Counted from the first letter of the stretch, positions 54,641 to 62,971 are shown. The stretch is 64,000 nucleotides of DNA from Flavobacterium frigoritolerans (GCF_025847275.1 NZ_JAOZEV010000010.1:1-64000); one strand, 5' to 3'. A program made the numbers and translations. The notes: generated by a model not told the origin, from the sequence alone.

Positions 54641-55879
54641 TTAATTCCATTTTCCTTCTCCTTTATATTTTATTAAGAATGGATTTTTTGGATTAATCGT
54701 AAAAACAGGTTTTTTATAAGTACCTGTGAGGTATTTTGTCTTAGTCCAGCCTTTTAACACTTCTGGATCAGTAAAAGGAAGGTCTTTTAAATAAATTAAA
54801 TATTTATAAAAATGAGTTAACATCTCTTGCTGTCCTCCACCTTCACCACTATTAGCTAAATTACTACTATGATTAAAGCCAATGTGATGTGAATATTCGT
54901 GCGACCAAACCGACATTTCGCCTAACCAATGACCAGTTACATAACCAGATTCCCATTGAGAAGCCAAAGCTCCACCGCCCCAAGCAGATCCTCCACCTAC
55001 CATTGCCATATCAACTGTTCTTTTATCAAGATAATCCAAATATATTTTCTCAATAGCGGCTTTAGTAAGATAATCGTATTTTCCATCAACATCCTCCTCA
55101 TTTCCATGCCAATAGGTTGCGCCATTTACAGCAGTACCTGCCTGAGCAGCTTGCTCCTTCTTATATCTATCAAAATTGATAAAAGTATCATAGTATATTG
55201 GATGACTTAAGGCATACGAATAATTAATAATCATTGCTATTGCTTCTTTGGCCAAAACAGGATTCATAGGCAAATACACATAAGATGCATCACCGCTAAG
55301 ATGATACCAATCGTTAAATTGAACCAAATGGGAAGACTTTATTTTTTTGAATTTTGCAAATAATGGATCACTAGATTCTACAGAAAATTCGATTGCACCA
55401 GAAGAGAAACCGTCTATTTTATCAATTGTTACCGCATTACCTGTTTCTAATAAATAATCTTGTTTTCCAACTACCATAGGAATTTGGTGAAACGAGCGAT
55501 GAAAGGCCGGGACTTTAGTAAAATTGTAAATTAAAAATCGTTTATTATAATTAGCCAATTTAGCGTAGATTCTTACATCAGTAAGTCCAACAGGAGAATA
55601 AAGAGAAATTTGTACTGAATCTTTTCCTTTTTGGATTACTTGTAATGGTTGATTTACCCGAAACCAACGATCTTGTTTATCATACATTTTCGAAGGACTT
55701 TCGTCATCCTCAAACATAGTCATCGCGTGATTTCCTATCGGTAAATTAGTAGCATCAATACTTGGTAAATAACTGGGATCGTAAGCAGTAGATTGGTCTT
55801 CATCATCACAACTTGTAAAAATGAGAAAACCAAAAATTAGTAAGCTGGCAAAAAGCCACCTTTTAACATTTGTAATCAT
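54641..55879 (-). CDS. Putative zinc metallopeptidase surface lipoprotein
   Basis: A 412-residue lipoprotein, acylated at Cys24 and followed by DDEDQ, an acidic run like the flavobacterial surface-export signal. Near residue 325 it has SHEYSHHIGFNHSS, an HExxH zinc motif, followed about 20 residues later by GGGQQEM with a glutamate that could be the third ligand, as in gluzincins. The rest does not match a family I can name; the M60-like peptidases are one candidate. The gene is 14 bases upstream of the propeller lipoprotein gene. The substrate could be glycoproteins or extracellular matrix, but this is inference. Confidence 0.7.
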   Translation of the reverse strand: MITNVKRWLFASLLIFGFLIFTSCDDEDQSTAYDPSYLPSIDATNLPIGNHAMTMFEDDESPSKMYDKQDRWFRVNQPLQVIQKGKDSVQISLYSPVGLTDVRIYAKLANYNKRFLIYNFTKVPAFHRSFHQIPMVVGKQDYLLETGNAVTIDKIDGFSSGAIEFSVESSDPLFAKFKKIKSSHLVQFNDWYHLSGDASYVYLPMNPVLAKEAIAMIINYSYALSHPIYYDTFINFDRYKKEQAAQAGTAVNGATYWHGNEEDVDGKYDYLTKAAIEKIYLDYLDKRTVDMAMVGGGSAWGGGALASQWESGYVTGHWLGEMSVWSHEYSHHIGFNHSSNLANSGEGGGQQEMLTHFYKYLIYLKDLPFTDPEVLKGWTKTKYLTGTYKKPVFTINPKNPFLIKYKGEGKWN

Positions 55880-56169
55880 TGCAGGTTAATTTAAATTTAT
55901 TTTTTGTTCTGGGGGTATTAGATTTTGAATCTAAAGCAGACAAATGTCTTTCATTTTTTTTTAAATAAAAATTTGTTTTTCTTATTTATAAAAAACGATA
56001 ATTAGCCTATTTCCATCAATAAAAACTAGTTTACTCATGAAATTCCATAAAAATATAAATTCTACGATATCGTAAGTATTCTTCAATTAAAAAACTAACA
56101 AAGCAACTATTCAACTATATTCTTTAAAAACCTGCATCTTTTTACCAGATTTCCTTTACCACTAGAAAC
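55880..56169. other. Gene-free stretch upstream of the peptidase gene
   Basis: About 290 AT-rich bases with no credible frame. It must contain the promoter of the minus-strand peptidase/propeller pair. No exact -7 box was recognised. Confidence 0.45.
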
Positions 56170-56199
56170 AACAAAGCCTGAACATTGTCAGGCTTTGTT
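56170..56199 (-). terminator. Terminator of the DUF4377-META gene
   Basis: Perfect 12-base arms (56170-56181 and 56188-56199) around a six-base loop, 18 bases beyond the stop at 56218. The T tract on the minus strand is short. Confidence 0.7.
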
Positions 56200-56217
56200 A
56201 TTATATAAACTACAGAT

Positions 56218-57246
56218 TTACTTTACTGTTCCGAACATCATTACTAACTTATCACCAAGATAAAAATTCAGAGTCTGTTCTGCTACATCAAAACGTAGGT
56301 CTTTATCACTTAAGAATGATAGCATTTTTTGTTCTGTTTTAGCAACTTCTTTATCCAGACATGCCATTCTTGTAGATCCTAAGCCATTAAACAAAATATG
56401 ATCATTGCCACTAAGGGTATATGTTCCAAAAAAATTATTACATCCCGAGTTTCCACTCACTCTTTTTTCAGCTGGATCAAATTTAATAGAAGCTCGTCCG
56501 TAATCCTGTCCTACATTTTCTAACATAATTAGTTTCCAATTGTTTTTAGCAATAAAACTCCACACGTCATTTTGAGTCGGTATGCTAAATTCCATAATGA
56601 CTTTATTTTTTAAGTTTTTAAACTGTATCTTATTATTTTTCTTTACAATTTTAAACGTCTTATCTTTTATCGCATTAGTAAATTCTTGTTCTAATTTCAT
56701 ACTCTCTTCATTACAAGCCATTAAAGTACCGTAAGAAGAACCTATTTTAATCTGATTTTTTGAAGATAGTTTTGTAAACTTTGCTCCAAAATTATTGCAT
56801 CCGCTTTTTCCATTAATAGTTCCAGTATCCTCGTTGATTGTCAAATACACATTTCCTGTACTTATAACTTTACCATTTAAACGGGTTAATATCATTTTTG
56901 TATCATAAATCCCTTTTACCTGATTTACAGGCGTTTTTGAAATAATACTTTTTAATTTATACTCGTATGAAGATGCATCAGCAGGAATAGTACCTTGCCT
57001 TTTTGTTCTTATCACCATAATCTCGTATCGATTTCCCTTTTCAAAATTAAAACCTTCGATATGATCGTAAAAAAACTGCCAGTCATTCTTATTATCGTAC
57101 TTTACCTGCAAGCATTCCATAGGAGCAACACCTTGGCAAGGCACTTTATTTTCTTTCACAAACATTTTTAAGGTTTCTTGTCCATAAGTTAATGATGAAA
57201 CTACAGTCATCATCATAAAAACAAACATGCATTTTAAATTTTTCAT
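56218..57246 (-). CDS. Exported DUF4377 plus tandem META-domain protein
   Basis: 342 residues: signal peptide to about residue 23 (LTYGQ), a DUF4377 domain (about 26-100, VKENKVPCQGVAPMECLQVK), and two META-type domains (about 115-215 and 230-340). Each META domain carries the SGCNNFxxxY-type signature: KSGCNNFGAKFT and NSGCNNFFGTYT, followed by a Cys in LMACNEES and RMACLDKE. META domains (HslJ-like) occur in envelope stress proteins. The duplication within one chain is unusual. Monocistronic; probably periplasmic or in the outer membrane. Confidence 0.85.
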   Translation of the reverse strand: MKNLKCMFVFMMMTVVSSLTYGQETLKMFVKENKVPCQGVAPMECLQVKYDNKNDWQFFYDHIEGFNFEKGNRYEIMVIRTKRQGTIPADASSYEYKLKSIISKTPVNQVKGIYDTKMILTRLNGKVISTGNVYLTINEDTGTINGKSGCNNFGAKFTKLSSKNQIKIGSSYGTLMACNEESMKLEQEFTNAIKDKTFKIVKKNNKIQFKNLKNKVIMEFSIPTQNDVWSFIAKNNWKLIMLENVGQDYGRASIKFDPAEKRVSGNSGCNNFFGTYTLSGNDHILFNGLGSTRMACLDKEVAKTEQKMLSFLSDKDLRFDVAEQTLNFYLGDKLVMMFGTVK

Positions 57247-57746
57247 TCTTTTTAAATTTTGTAATACTCCATGAAGTATTTGATTATTCTTTTTCTTTCG
57301 TTTGCATTAATTGTGCCATTCTAATTTTTTTTTATTTTTTTTAAATAATTTTATGCTTTAGAAAAAAGTCTATACTAATAAAAAACATATCTAAATCTAA
57401 AATTATCTGTTGTACTTTAAAACATCGTATTAATAGTTTCTACGCATAAACTTTCCTAGATATGTAATTATAAAAATCATATTAAATCTACCTATTTTTT
57501 TGCACTCGCGTGAACAAAAAGACTTTTAAATTCACACTATAATACTGAATTGCAAAATCATACAAGTGTAATTTTTAAATAAATGTAATGAAATATTTAT
57601 TAAAAAACTAAAAATCATTAGTCACAAAGAAATAAAAAAACTGATATAGCCAACAATACTCTAATTTAGAAAAACAGGTTTTTCAACCACTTTCGGAAAG
57701 GTAATTATACTATTCTGACTTAAAATTTCCCTATTAAAAATTGGTT
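57247..57746. other. Gene-free stretch between the META and roadblock-like genes
   Basis: About 500 AT-rich bases with many stops in all frames. AATACT/AGTATT (57263-57280) is a small hairpin near the start of the META gene. I see nothing else that can be supported. Confidence 0.5.
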
Positions 57747-57787
57747 AAAAAAAAAGCAGTTACAAAATCTTTGCAACTGCTTTTTTT
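57747..57787 (-). terminator. Terminator of the roadblock-like gene
   Basis: Arms AAAAAGCAGTT (57751-57761) and AACTGCTTTTT (57775-57785), extended by partial pairing of the loop, with a minus-strand T run. Confidence 0.75.
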
Positions 57788-57807
57788 CTGGAATTCAGAA
57801 TACATTT

Positions 57808-58191
57808 TTATTCAGAATGAAACATACTCGAAATTTCGGATATTTGTTTATTCAGAATTGCTTTTGTAAAAGCCAAATTGGCCTTTGAAGAATCAGCAAT
57901 TAAATAAATAAAATAACTATTATTTTTTGAAATTTTTAAAAACTGATACTGATTAGTTAATGTGATAGTAATATCATCTATGTTTTGATTTTGTTTTAGA
58001 AAATCATTAGCATTTAACTGAGCTCTAATCATTTCTAATGCGAATTTTGAAGCACTTTCTATATTAAAGTTTTTATTCTCTTTTTTTGAATAATATAGAT
58101 TCCCACTTTTAACATCAATAACACTTAAAGCTATAAATCCAGGCATTTCCTTAGATATATTCTCTCCAAATAATTTTAAAAAATCTGACAT
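57808..58191 (-). CDS. Small protein, possible roadblock/LC7-like domain
   Basis: A 127-residue cytosolic protein without signal peptide. The layout (helix, then IALSVIDVKSGNLYYSKKE, a helix, ITITLTNQYQFLKIS, and YFIYLIADSSKANLAFTKAILN) fits the alpha-beta-alpha roadblock/LC7 fold, used by MglB-type GTPase regulators; the match is by pattern only and a remote homology search is needed. No small GTPase gene is nearby. It is divergent from the Ppx-like gene across a 571-base gap. Confidence 0.5.
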   Translation of the reverse strand: MSDFLKLFGENISKEMPGFIALSVIDVKSGNLYYSKKENKNFNIESASKFALEMIRAQLNANDFLKQNQNIDDITITLTNQYQFLKISKNNSYFIYLIADSSKANLAFTKAILNKQISEISSMFHSE

Positions 58192-58762
58192 CTATAAAAA
58201 TTTAAGAAGCAAATTTAAATTTTTTCTTATTCAAATACTACAAGAACCCTTTTTTATTCTTCTAAATATTTATTAATCTAAATATTCAGAAATATAAAAT
58301 ATAGTATTTACACAAAAAACAAGGTAAAATTACTTACAATTAATTTCTGTCTTCTATTGATTTCACATACCTCTTCAACAAAGTTAAATTATTGCGATTA
58401 CCGCAAAAAATAAAGCCTAATTAATCCATACAATGCATTAATCTCTGAATTATATTTAGATAACATTAGATTTAAAAAAAAAATACGCTAACGGATTACA
58501 TATCAAACTATTAAAGCCGAAATTAGATTATATCCTACATTTTATCATTCAAAAATTAAGGTAGGGTAATATTTTTTTGTACTTTAGTAGCCCGAAAACA
58601 CTAGCAAATATGATGAAAATAGCATCCGAAATTTGCTTTACGACAAACAAAAAAATCTGACTTTTTTTATTATCAAAAGACAAGATATTTTTGTACTACT
58701 AAAACACCCTAATTAATCACAGGATTTTTAATTATTAACCCCCTACAAATAAAACTTGACCT
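58192..58762. other. Divergent intergenic region between roadblock-like and Ppx-like genes
   Basis: 571 bases without a supported gene. On the plus strand TATTTTTG (58686-58693) fits TAnnTTTG and lies 70 bases before the Ppx-like ATG; no TTG partner at the usual spacing is clear. A similar string occurs near 58570-58583. Nothing else was recognised. Confidence 0.45.
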
Positions 58763-59833
58763 ATGAAAAATCTAAAATTGTATTTTACACTAGTTCTTTT
58801 ATTTTTTATTACACCAATGCTTTTTTCGCAAGAAAATATGTTTGCTGGAATTGAAATTGGAAGCAAAGGAATTAAAATGTCAATTATTGATGTTTACAAC
58901 ATTAAAAAAGGAAACATCAACGTCAAATCATTCTGGACAGAAAATGTAGCCATAGCAAAGAGTATTTCTATAGATGGAAATATGGCTCCAGAAGACATAA
59001 ATAGAGCCATTACAATTATTAATAATAACTACAACAAAATCAAGACCGAAATGAAGGTTCCTGATGCAAACATTTTTATCGTAGCCTCTTCTGGGGTAGC
59101 AATGGCACAGAATACGCAAATTCTTGCCAATAAGGTAAAAGCTGTTACTGGCAAAGATCTCGAATTTATTGAAGCTCATATGGAAGGAAAAATGCTTTTA
59201 AAAGGCTGTATTCCTCCTGTTGACTATAAAAACTCTATAATACTAGACATTGGAGGAGGAAACACAAAAGGTGGCTATATAGATGTTGTTAATAATAATG
59301 CTTTTGTATTTTTTCCATTAAGTCTTAATTACGGTAGTGTAACTCTTACACAAAGCGTAATTAAACAAACTCGTAGTGAAGATTTAGATGAGTTCAACTC
59401 CCGCTCATTCAGCTTCTTACCTACCTTAAGAGATCAAGTAAGCGCTATGTACAAATCTAGCCCTCAAGCCTTAAGTAAAGAAAAAATCTATATGTCTGGC
59501 GGAGCTGTTTGGGCTTTTTATACTTTATATAAAGGTGTCACCAAAGAACCATTTAATCAGTTTAAACTAGAAGATGTTATAAACTATGATGCTATCTTAA
59601 AAAATAATTTCAAAAAACTAGAAGATCTGGCAAAAACAGATCCAGAAATTGAAAAAGTACTAAAAACATATTCGCAAAAATACTTGATTTCAGGTAGTAA
59701 TATTTTATTGGTTTGCCTAGAAGCATTACCAGATGTTAACAACAAAAAATTATACTTTGCTAAAGAAGGACAAATCGCATGGCTGATATCTTATATTGCC
59801 GATCGTTCTAAAAAAGTAAAGAAAATATACTAA
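58763..59833 (+). CDS. Exported Ppx/GppA-like phosphatase-fold protein
   Basis: 356 residues with the actin/hexokinase-like fold of exopolyphosphatase/pppGpp phosphohydrolases but with a signal peptide (about 1-22, LFSQ), whereas Ppx and GppA act in the cytosol. Motifs: AGIEIGSKGIKMSIID (phosphate 1), IVASSGVAMAQN (where Ppx has its VATSA motif), EAHMEGKML (the conserved glutamate region), IILDIGGGNTKGGYID (phosphate 2) and MSGGAVWAF. The first acidic residue is glutamate rather than aspartate. A PAS-only protein gene begins 59 bases downstream and is probably in the same operon. Substrate unproven. Confidence 0.75.
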   Translation: MKNLKLYFTLVLLFFITPMLFSQENMFAGIEIGSKGIKMSIIDVYNIKKGNINVKSFWTENVAIAKSISIDGNMAPEDINRAITIINNNYNKIKTEMKVPDANIFIVASSGVAMAQNTQILANKVKAVTGKDLEFIEAHMEGKMLLKGCIPPVDYKNSIILDIGGGNTKGGYIDVVNNNAFVFFPLSLNYGSVTLTQSVIKQTRSEDLDEFNSRSFSFLPTLRDQVSAMYKSSPQALSKEKIYMSGGAVWAFYTLYKGVTKEPFNQFKLEDVINYDAILKNNFKKLEDLAKTDPEIEKVLKTYSQKYLISGSNILLVCLEALPDVNNKKLYFAKEGQIAWLISYIADRSKKVKKIY

Positions 59834-59892
59834 ACACTACAAGCTCATATTTATTGAGTCATTTACTAAAAAAGAAAAACAAATTAAATTTT

Positions 59893-60498
59893 ATGGATAA
59901 AATATGTCCAACCCCAATTAATGAAGCAGTTAAATGGGACACAAGCAAAACTATTGTAAGCAAGGCTGATTTATACGGAACTTTAGAATACGTAAACGAT
60001 ACTTTTTCAGAAGTTTCTGGATATGACGAGTCTGAATTAGTAGGCCAGCCACATAATATTATCCGCCACCCTGATATGCCAAAAGTGATCTTTAAAGTCC
60101 TTTGGGATAACATCCAAAAAGGGAAAAAATTTCATGGTATCATTAAAAACTTAGCTAAATCAGGAAAATATTACTGGGTAATTACTGATTTTGATTATGT
60201 AGTAAATGAAGATGCAAAAATCACAAAATACATTGCTCGCCGTAAAGCTATTTCAACTGGAGTAATAGAAAAAGTTGAAGAACTATATAAAAAGTTATCT
60301 AAAATCGAGCAAGTAAGCGGAATAGAAGCTAGCGAAAAATACTTAATCGGTTATCTTGAAGATCACAATGTTGACTATGTAGAATTGATTACAAAATTAA
60401 TGATGGATGATTTAAATGAACAAGTTAAATTAGAATCATCTACTGAAGAAATAGAAGAAACCAAAAAAAGTTTCTTCGGCAGATTCTTTGGAAACTAG
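59893..60498 (+). CDS. Stand-alone Aer-type PAS sensor protein
   Basis: A 201-residue cytosolic protein from the ATG at 59893; a TTG 13 codons upstream is less likely. One PAS domain (about 15-125) of the redox/FAD-binding Aer type: GTLEYVNDTFSEVSGYDESE, IIRHPDMPKVIFK and GKYYWVITDFDYV. The C-terminal half is helical (VEELYKKLSKIEQ) with no kinase, GGDEF, receptor or DNA-binding output. Ends FGRFFGN. It likely transmits its state by protein contact. The gene follows the Ppx-like gene and precedes an MFS gene by 52 bases, possibly one operon. Confidence 0.85.
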   Translation: MDKICPTPINEAVKWDTSKTIVSKADLYGTLEYVNDTFSEVSGYDESELVGQPHNIIRHPDMPKVIFKVLWDNIQKGKKFHGIIKNLAKSGKYYWVITDFDYVVNEDAKITKYIARRKAISTGVIEKVEELYKKLSKIEQVSGIEASEKYLIGYLEDHNVDYVELITKLMMDDLNEQVKLESSTEEIEETKKSFFGRFFGN

Positions 60499-60550
60499 TC
60501 ACTCTTTTAAAGTACAATAAAAAATTGCCCCAAATTAAATATTTTTAAAA

Positions 60551-61792
60551 ATGCTTAACCGTTATTTAGGAAACTTTAAAAATTTCCCAAGAGAAATATG
60601 GATTCTTGCCCTAATTACTCTAGTAAATAGAATTGGAGCTGTAGTAGTTCCCTTTTTATCTAAATACTTTAAAGACGAATTACACCTAAGTTACTCTCAA
60701 ATAGGCTGGGTTATGGTTTGTTTTGGAATCGGATCCTTATTTGGCACTTTCTTTAGCGGAAAATTATCCGATATTTTTGGAGCCTACAAGGTTATGGTTT
60801 TTAGTTTGTTTGGTAGCGGCGTAGTACTTCTTTCGTTGCAATTTGTAAAAACTTTTGAACTATTATGTTTGACCATCTTTTTCCTAACTGCAATAGCCGA
60901 CATGTACAGGCCAGCAATGATGGTAAGTCTTAATGACTACGTAAGCAACGAATCGAGAGTACGAGCCTTATCATTATTAAGAATGGCAACCAATATGGGA
61001 CTTGTTGTAGGACCTGTCTTAGGAGGACTGTTAATTATAAACTCAGAATACAACACCCTTTTTATTGTAGATGGTTTAACTTCTATTATTTCTGTATGCT
61101 TTTTTGTATTTTTCGTTAAAGAGAAAAAACTATTGTATAAACTTCAAATGAATGCGGTAGGTCAGGATAGATTTGCTCCTCTAAAGGATTTTCCTTTTGT
61201 AATGAATTGGATCATTGCTTTAATAACAGGGTATCTATATTTTCAGGTTTTTTCTATTGTCCCTATTTACCATAAAGAAGCCTATCAACTAAGTGAATTT
61301 GACAGTGGAATGTTTTTAGGTTTTAGTGGGGTTATATTTATTTTATTTGAATTGGCTTTGGTGAATTTTGTTCAAAAAAACAAAATAACCGACCTGGTCG
61401 CTATAACAATAGGACTAGTCCTAATAGGAACTTCGTATCTTTTATTATTCCTAGTTCATCAACCATGGGTGTTTTGGATCTTTATGCTTTTAATGTCTTT
61501 TGGAAACATGCTAACTTTTGCTTTTGCAAGCGGTTTTGTCATGAATAGAAGCCATAAAAACCTAGAAGGGTTATTCATGTCAACTTTCCAAATGAGCTAT
61601 GGTTTTGCCCATGTATTTAGCTCTAAAACAGGATTAACTATTGTTCAAAATTATGACTACAATACAAATTGGACGTTTAATTATATACTAGCATTTGCTA
61701 CTGCTTTTTCTACTTATTTAATATTTATTGTAGTCAAAAAAGAACAAAAAAAGGTAAAAGAAGATATTATGGTTTCCTTTTTTAAGAAATAA
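60551..61792 (+). CDS. MFS transporter
   Basis: A 413-residue inner-membrane carrier with twelve hydrophobic segments. Motif A is GKLSDIFGAYKV (about 75-86) and motif C is LVVGPVLGGLL (about 155-165), which mark antiporters. The family is the multidrug-resistance-like or YfcJ/YhhS-like MFS group, without a close relative that I can name. It is the last gene of the plus-strand run after the PAS protein, followed by a nested hairpin. Substrate unknown. Confidence 0.85.
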   Translation: MLNRYLGNFKNFPREIWILALITLVNRIGAVVVPFLSKYFKDELHLSYSQIGWVMVCFGIGSLFGTFFSGKLSDIFGAYKVMVFSLFGSGVVLLSLQFVKTFELLCLTIFFLTAIADMYRPAMMVSLNDYVSNESRVRALSLLRMATNMGLVVGPVLGGLLIINSEYNTLFIVDGLTSIISVCFFVFFVKEKKLLYKLQMNAVGQDRFAPLKDFPFVMNWIIALITGYLYFQVFSIVPIYHKEAYQLSEFDSGMFLGFSGVIFILFELALVNFVQKNKITDLVAITIGLVLIGTSYLLLFLVHQPWVFWIFMLLMSFGNMLTFAFASGFVMNRSHKNLEGLFMSTFQMSYGFAHVFSSKTGLTIVQNYDYNTNWTFNYILAFATAFSTYLIFIVVKKEQKKVKEDIMVSFFKK

Positions 61793-61812
61793 ACAACTCA
61801 GATTTCACTAAA

Positions 61813-61899
61813 TAAACGGCATTCATTAAACCTTTTATTCTTTCTCACAGAAGGAATAAACAATAGCTAACAGCTAATTTTTAATGATGCCGTTATTGT
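61813..61899 (+). terminator. Long nested hairpin after the MFS gene
   Basis: Outer stem: AACGGCAT..CATTAAA (61815-61830) pairs with TTTAATGATGCCGTT (61879-61893) with a one-base bulge. Inner stem: TATTCTTTCT pairs with AGAAGGAATA (about 61836-61859). T residues follow on the plus strand (61896-61903). It probably ends the MFS transcript; the size is unusual for a simple terminator. Confidence 0.55.
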
Positions 61900-61942
61900 T
61901 TTTGATAAAAAGATAAATCACCTTTCTTTTGTAAAAATACTT

Positions 61943-62200
61943 ATGATTTTTTTGGGCAAATTTCTAGTTGCAAATTCCCAAAAATCAAACCCTCTTTTAC
62001 ATAGCGGCAAACAAGATACTTCAACCTTTTTGCCAACTTATGAGCAACATATTAAAACAACTAAAAAAGCACCTGTAACAAGCTTGTTTCGATCAAAAAC
62101 AAGACACATGAGCTATCTTTCCTTTAAACAAATAAAGAGCCGTCTGGCTTATAATGAAATAGTCTGTCATTACAAGAAACTCATCACAAGGCAACTCTAA
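61943..62200 (+). CDS. Possible 85-residue basic protein
   Basis: An ATG-started frame downstream of the nested hairpin. The product is basic (KKAPVTSLFRSKTRHMSYLS) with no signal peptide or recognised motif. The start MIFLGKFLVANS is mildly hydrophobic. I cannot tell it from chance; homology would be needed. Confidence 0.2.
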   Translation: MIFLGKFLVANSQKSNPLLHSGKQDTSTFLPTYEQHIKTTKKAPVTSLFRSKTRHMSYLSFKQIKSRLAYNEIVCHYKKLITRQL

Positions 62201-62478
62201 TAAAATCCCCTTTCACACCCGACTACAGAGAAGCGGATTAATCAAAATCACCCACACACCCATTATTATCTTCTCACGTAATTAAAACTAGACACTTAAA
62301 ACAAAAAGAATCCATCCCGTTTCCACAGACAACAAACTAGCCAACACGATCAGTTTCGCTCCCTTCATCAACAACTCTCCTGTAAAATCAACTAAAGCAG
62401 AATAAACCCTTCAACAACTTACTTAGAAGTCCTCTACTCTACTCAAATCAATTCACCGACCTTTCGTGTAGAAACAAA
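62201..62478. other. C/A-skewed gene-free stretch
   Basis: About 280 bases in which the plus strand is conspicuously rich in C and A and poor in G, unlike the neighbouring intergenic DNA. No frame of note and no RNA structure recognised. It lies between the MFS tail and the end of the tRNA unit. Confidence 0.4.
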
Positions 62479-62504
62479 AAAAACCACTCAATTGAGTGGT
62501 TTTT
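62479..62504 (-). terminator. Terminator of the distal tRNA-Arg
   Basis: Palindrome AAACCACTCAATTGAGTGGT (62481-62500) extended by A/T pairs, followed on the minus strand by a T run. It ends the tRNA operon. Confidence 0.8.
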
Positions 62505-62506
62505 CG

Positions 62507-62580
62507 TGAACGCAGAAGGATTCGAACCTTCGACCGCCTGCTTAGAAGGCAGGTGCTCTATCCAACTGAGCTATGCGTCC
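62507..62580 (-). tRNA. tRNA-Arg (anticodon UCU), distal copy
   Basis: 74 bases folding as a full cloverleaf: acceptor GGACGCA with TGCGTTC, D arm, anticodon stem CCTGC/GCAGG with loop CTTCTAA, T arm GAAGG-TTCGAAT-CCTTC. The anticodon UCU reads AGA. No CCA is encoded. It is identical to the proximal copy but lies behind a copy of the terminator, so its transcription is uncertain. Confidence 0.97.
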
Positions 62581-62598
62581 GGCCTGTATTTTTCACAA

Positions 62599-62624
62599 AA
62601 AAACCACTCAATTGAGTGGTTTTT
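62599..62624 (-). terminator. Terminator copy between the two tRNA-Arg genes
   Basis: Same palindrome as at 62479-62504, following the proximal tRNA-Arg directly on the minus strand and preceding the distal copy. Confidence 0.8.
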
Positions 62625-62626
62625 CG

Positions 62627-62700
62627 TGAACGCAGAAGGATTCGAACCTTCGACCGCCTGCTTAGAAGGCAGGTGCTCTATCCAACTGAGCTATGCGTCC
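62627..62700 (-). tRNA. tRNA-Arg (anticodon UCU), proximal copy
   Basis: 74 bases, same sequence as the distal copy, cloverleaf complete, anticodon UCU (loop CTTCTAA). It is 29 bases downstream of tRNA-Pro in the same transcript and is followed by its own terminator. Confidence 0.97.
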
Positions 62701-62729
62701 ATTTCTTTTTAAACTTTATGGAAAGTTTG

Positions 62730-62804
62730 TCGGGGTGGCAGGATTCGAACCTGCGGCCTCCTGCTCCCAAAGCAGGCGCGATAACCGGGCTACGCTACAC
62801 CCCG
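62730..62804 (-). tRNA. tRNA-Pro (anticodon UGG)
   Basis: 75 bases: acceptor CGGGGTG/CACCCCG, anticodon stem CCTGC/GCAGG with loop TTTGGGA, T arm GCAGG-TTCGAAT-CCTGC. Anticodon UGG reads CCA/CCG-type proline codons. 18 bases downstream of tRNA-Ser. Confidence 0.97.
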
Positions 62805-62822
62805 AAGGCAAAAATTATTAAG

Positions 62823-62906
62823 CGGAGAGACAGGGACTCGAACCCTGGCACCGATCACTCGATGACAGTTTAGCAAACTGCTCCATTACCACTCTGGCAC
62901 CTCTCC
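62823..62906 (-). tRNA. tRNA-Ser (anticodon GCU)
   Basis: 84 bases with the long variable arm of class II tRNAs. Acceptor GGAGAGG with TCTCTCC, anticodon loop TTGCTAA giving GCU (reads AGC/AGU), T arm CAGGG-TTCGAGT-CCCTG. Discriminator G as expected for serine. First gene of the tRNA transcript. Confidence 0.97.
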
Positions 62907-62940
62907 TAAGCTCAGAGAAACGTGTCTCGTTTTGCGGTTG

Positions 62941-62971
62941 CAAATCTAAGACAACATTATATATCTCACAA
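62941..62971 (-). promoter_or_regulatory. Promoter of the tRNA operon
   Basis: On the minus strand TTG (62969-62971), 20 bases, then TAGATTTG (62941-62948), an exact fit to TTG...TAnnTTTG, 35 bases before tRNA-Ser. It could drive Ser-Pro-Arg-(Arg). Confidence 0.75.

Larger units (their letters stand above)
62476..62700 (-). repeat. Tandem duplication of tRNA-Arg with its terminator
   Basis: Two units of about 104 bases (62476-62580 and 62597-62700), each made of the terminator palindrome and a complete tRNA-Arg(UCU), are identical apart from the length of an A run, and are separated by about 16 bases. Confidence 0.9.

Noticed and set aside
62476..62700. Possible CRISPR-like repeat.
   Set aside because: Only two units, each a tRNA with a terminator; no spacers and no cas genes.
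62506..62873. Plus-strand open frames of 68 and 85 codons across the tRNA genes.
   Set aside because: They are antisense translations of tRNA-Arg, tRNA-Pro and tRNA-Ser; the repeated peptide in one simply reflects the duplicated tRNA.
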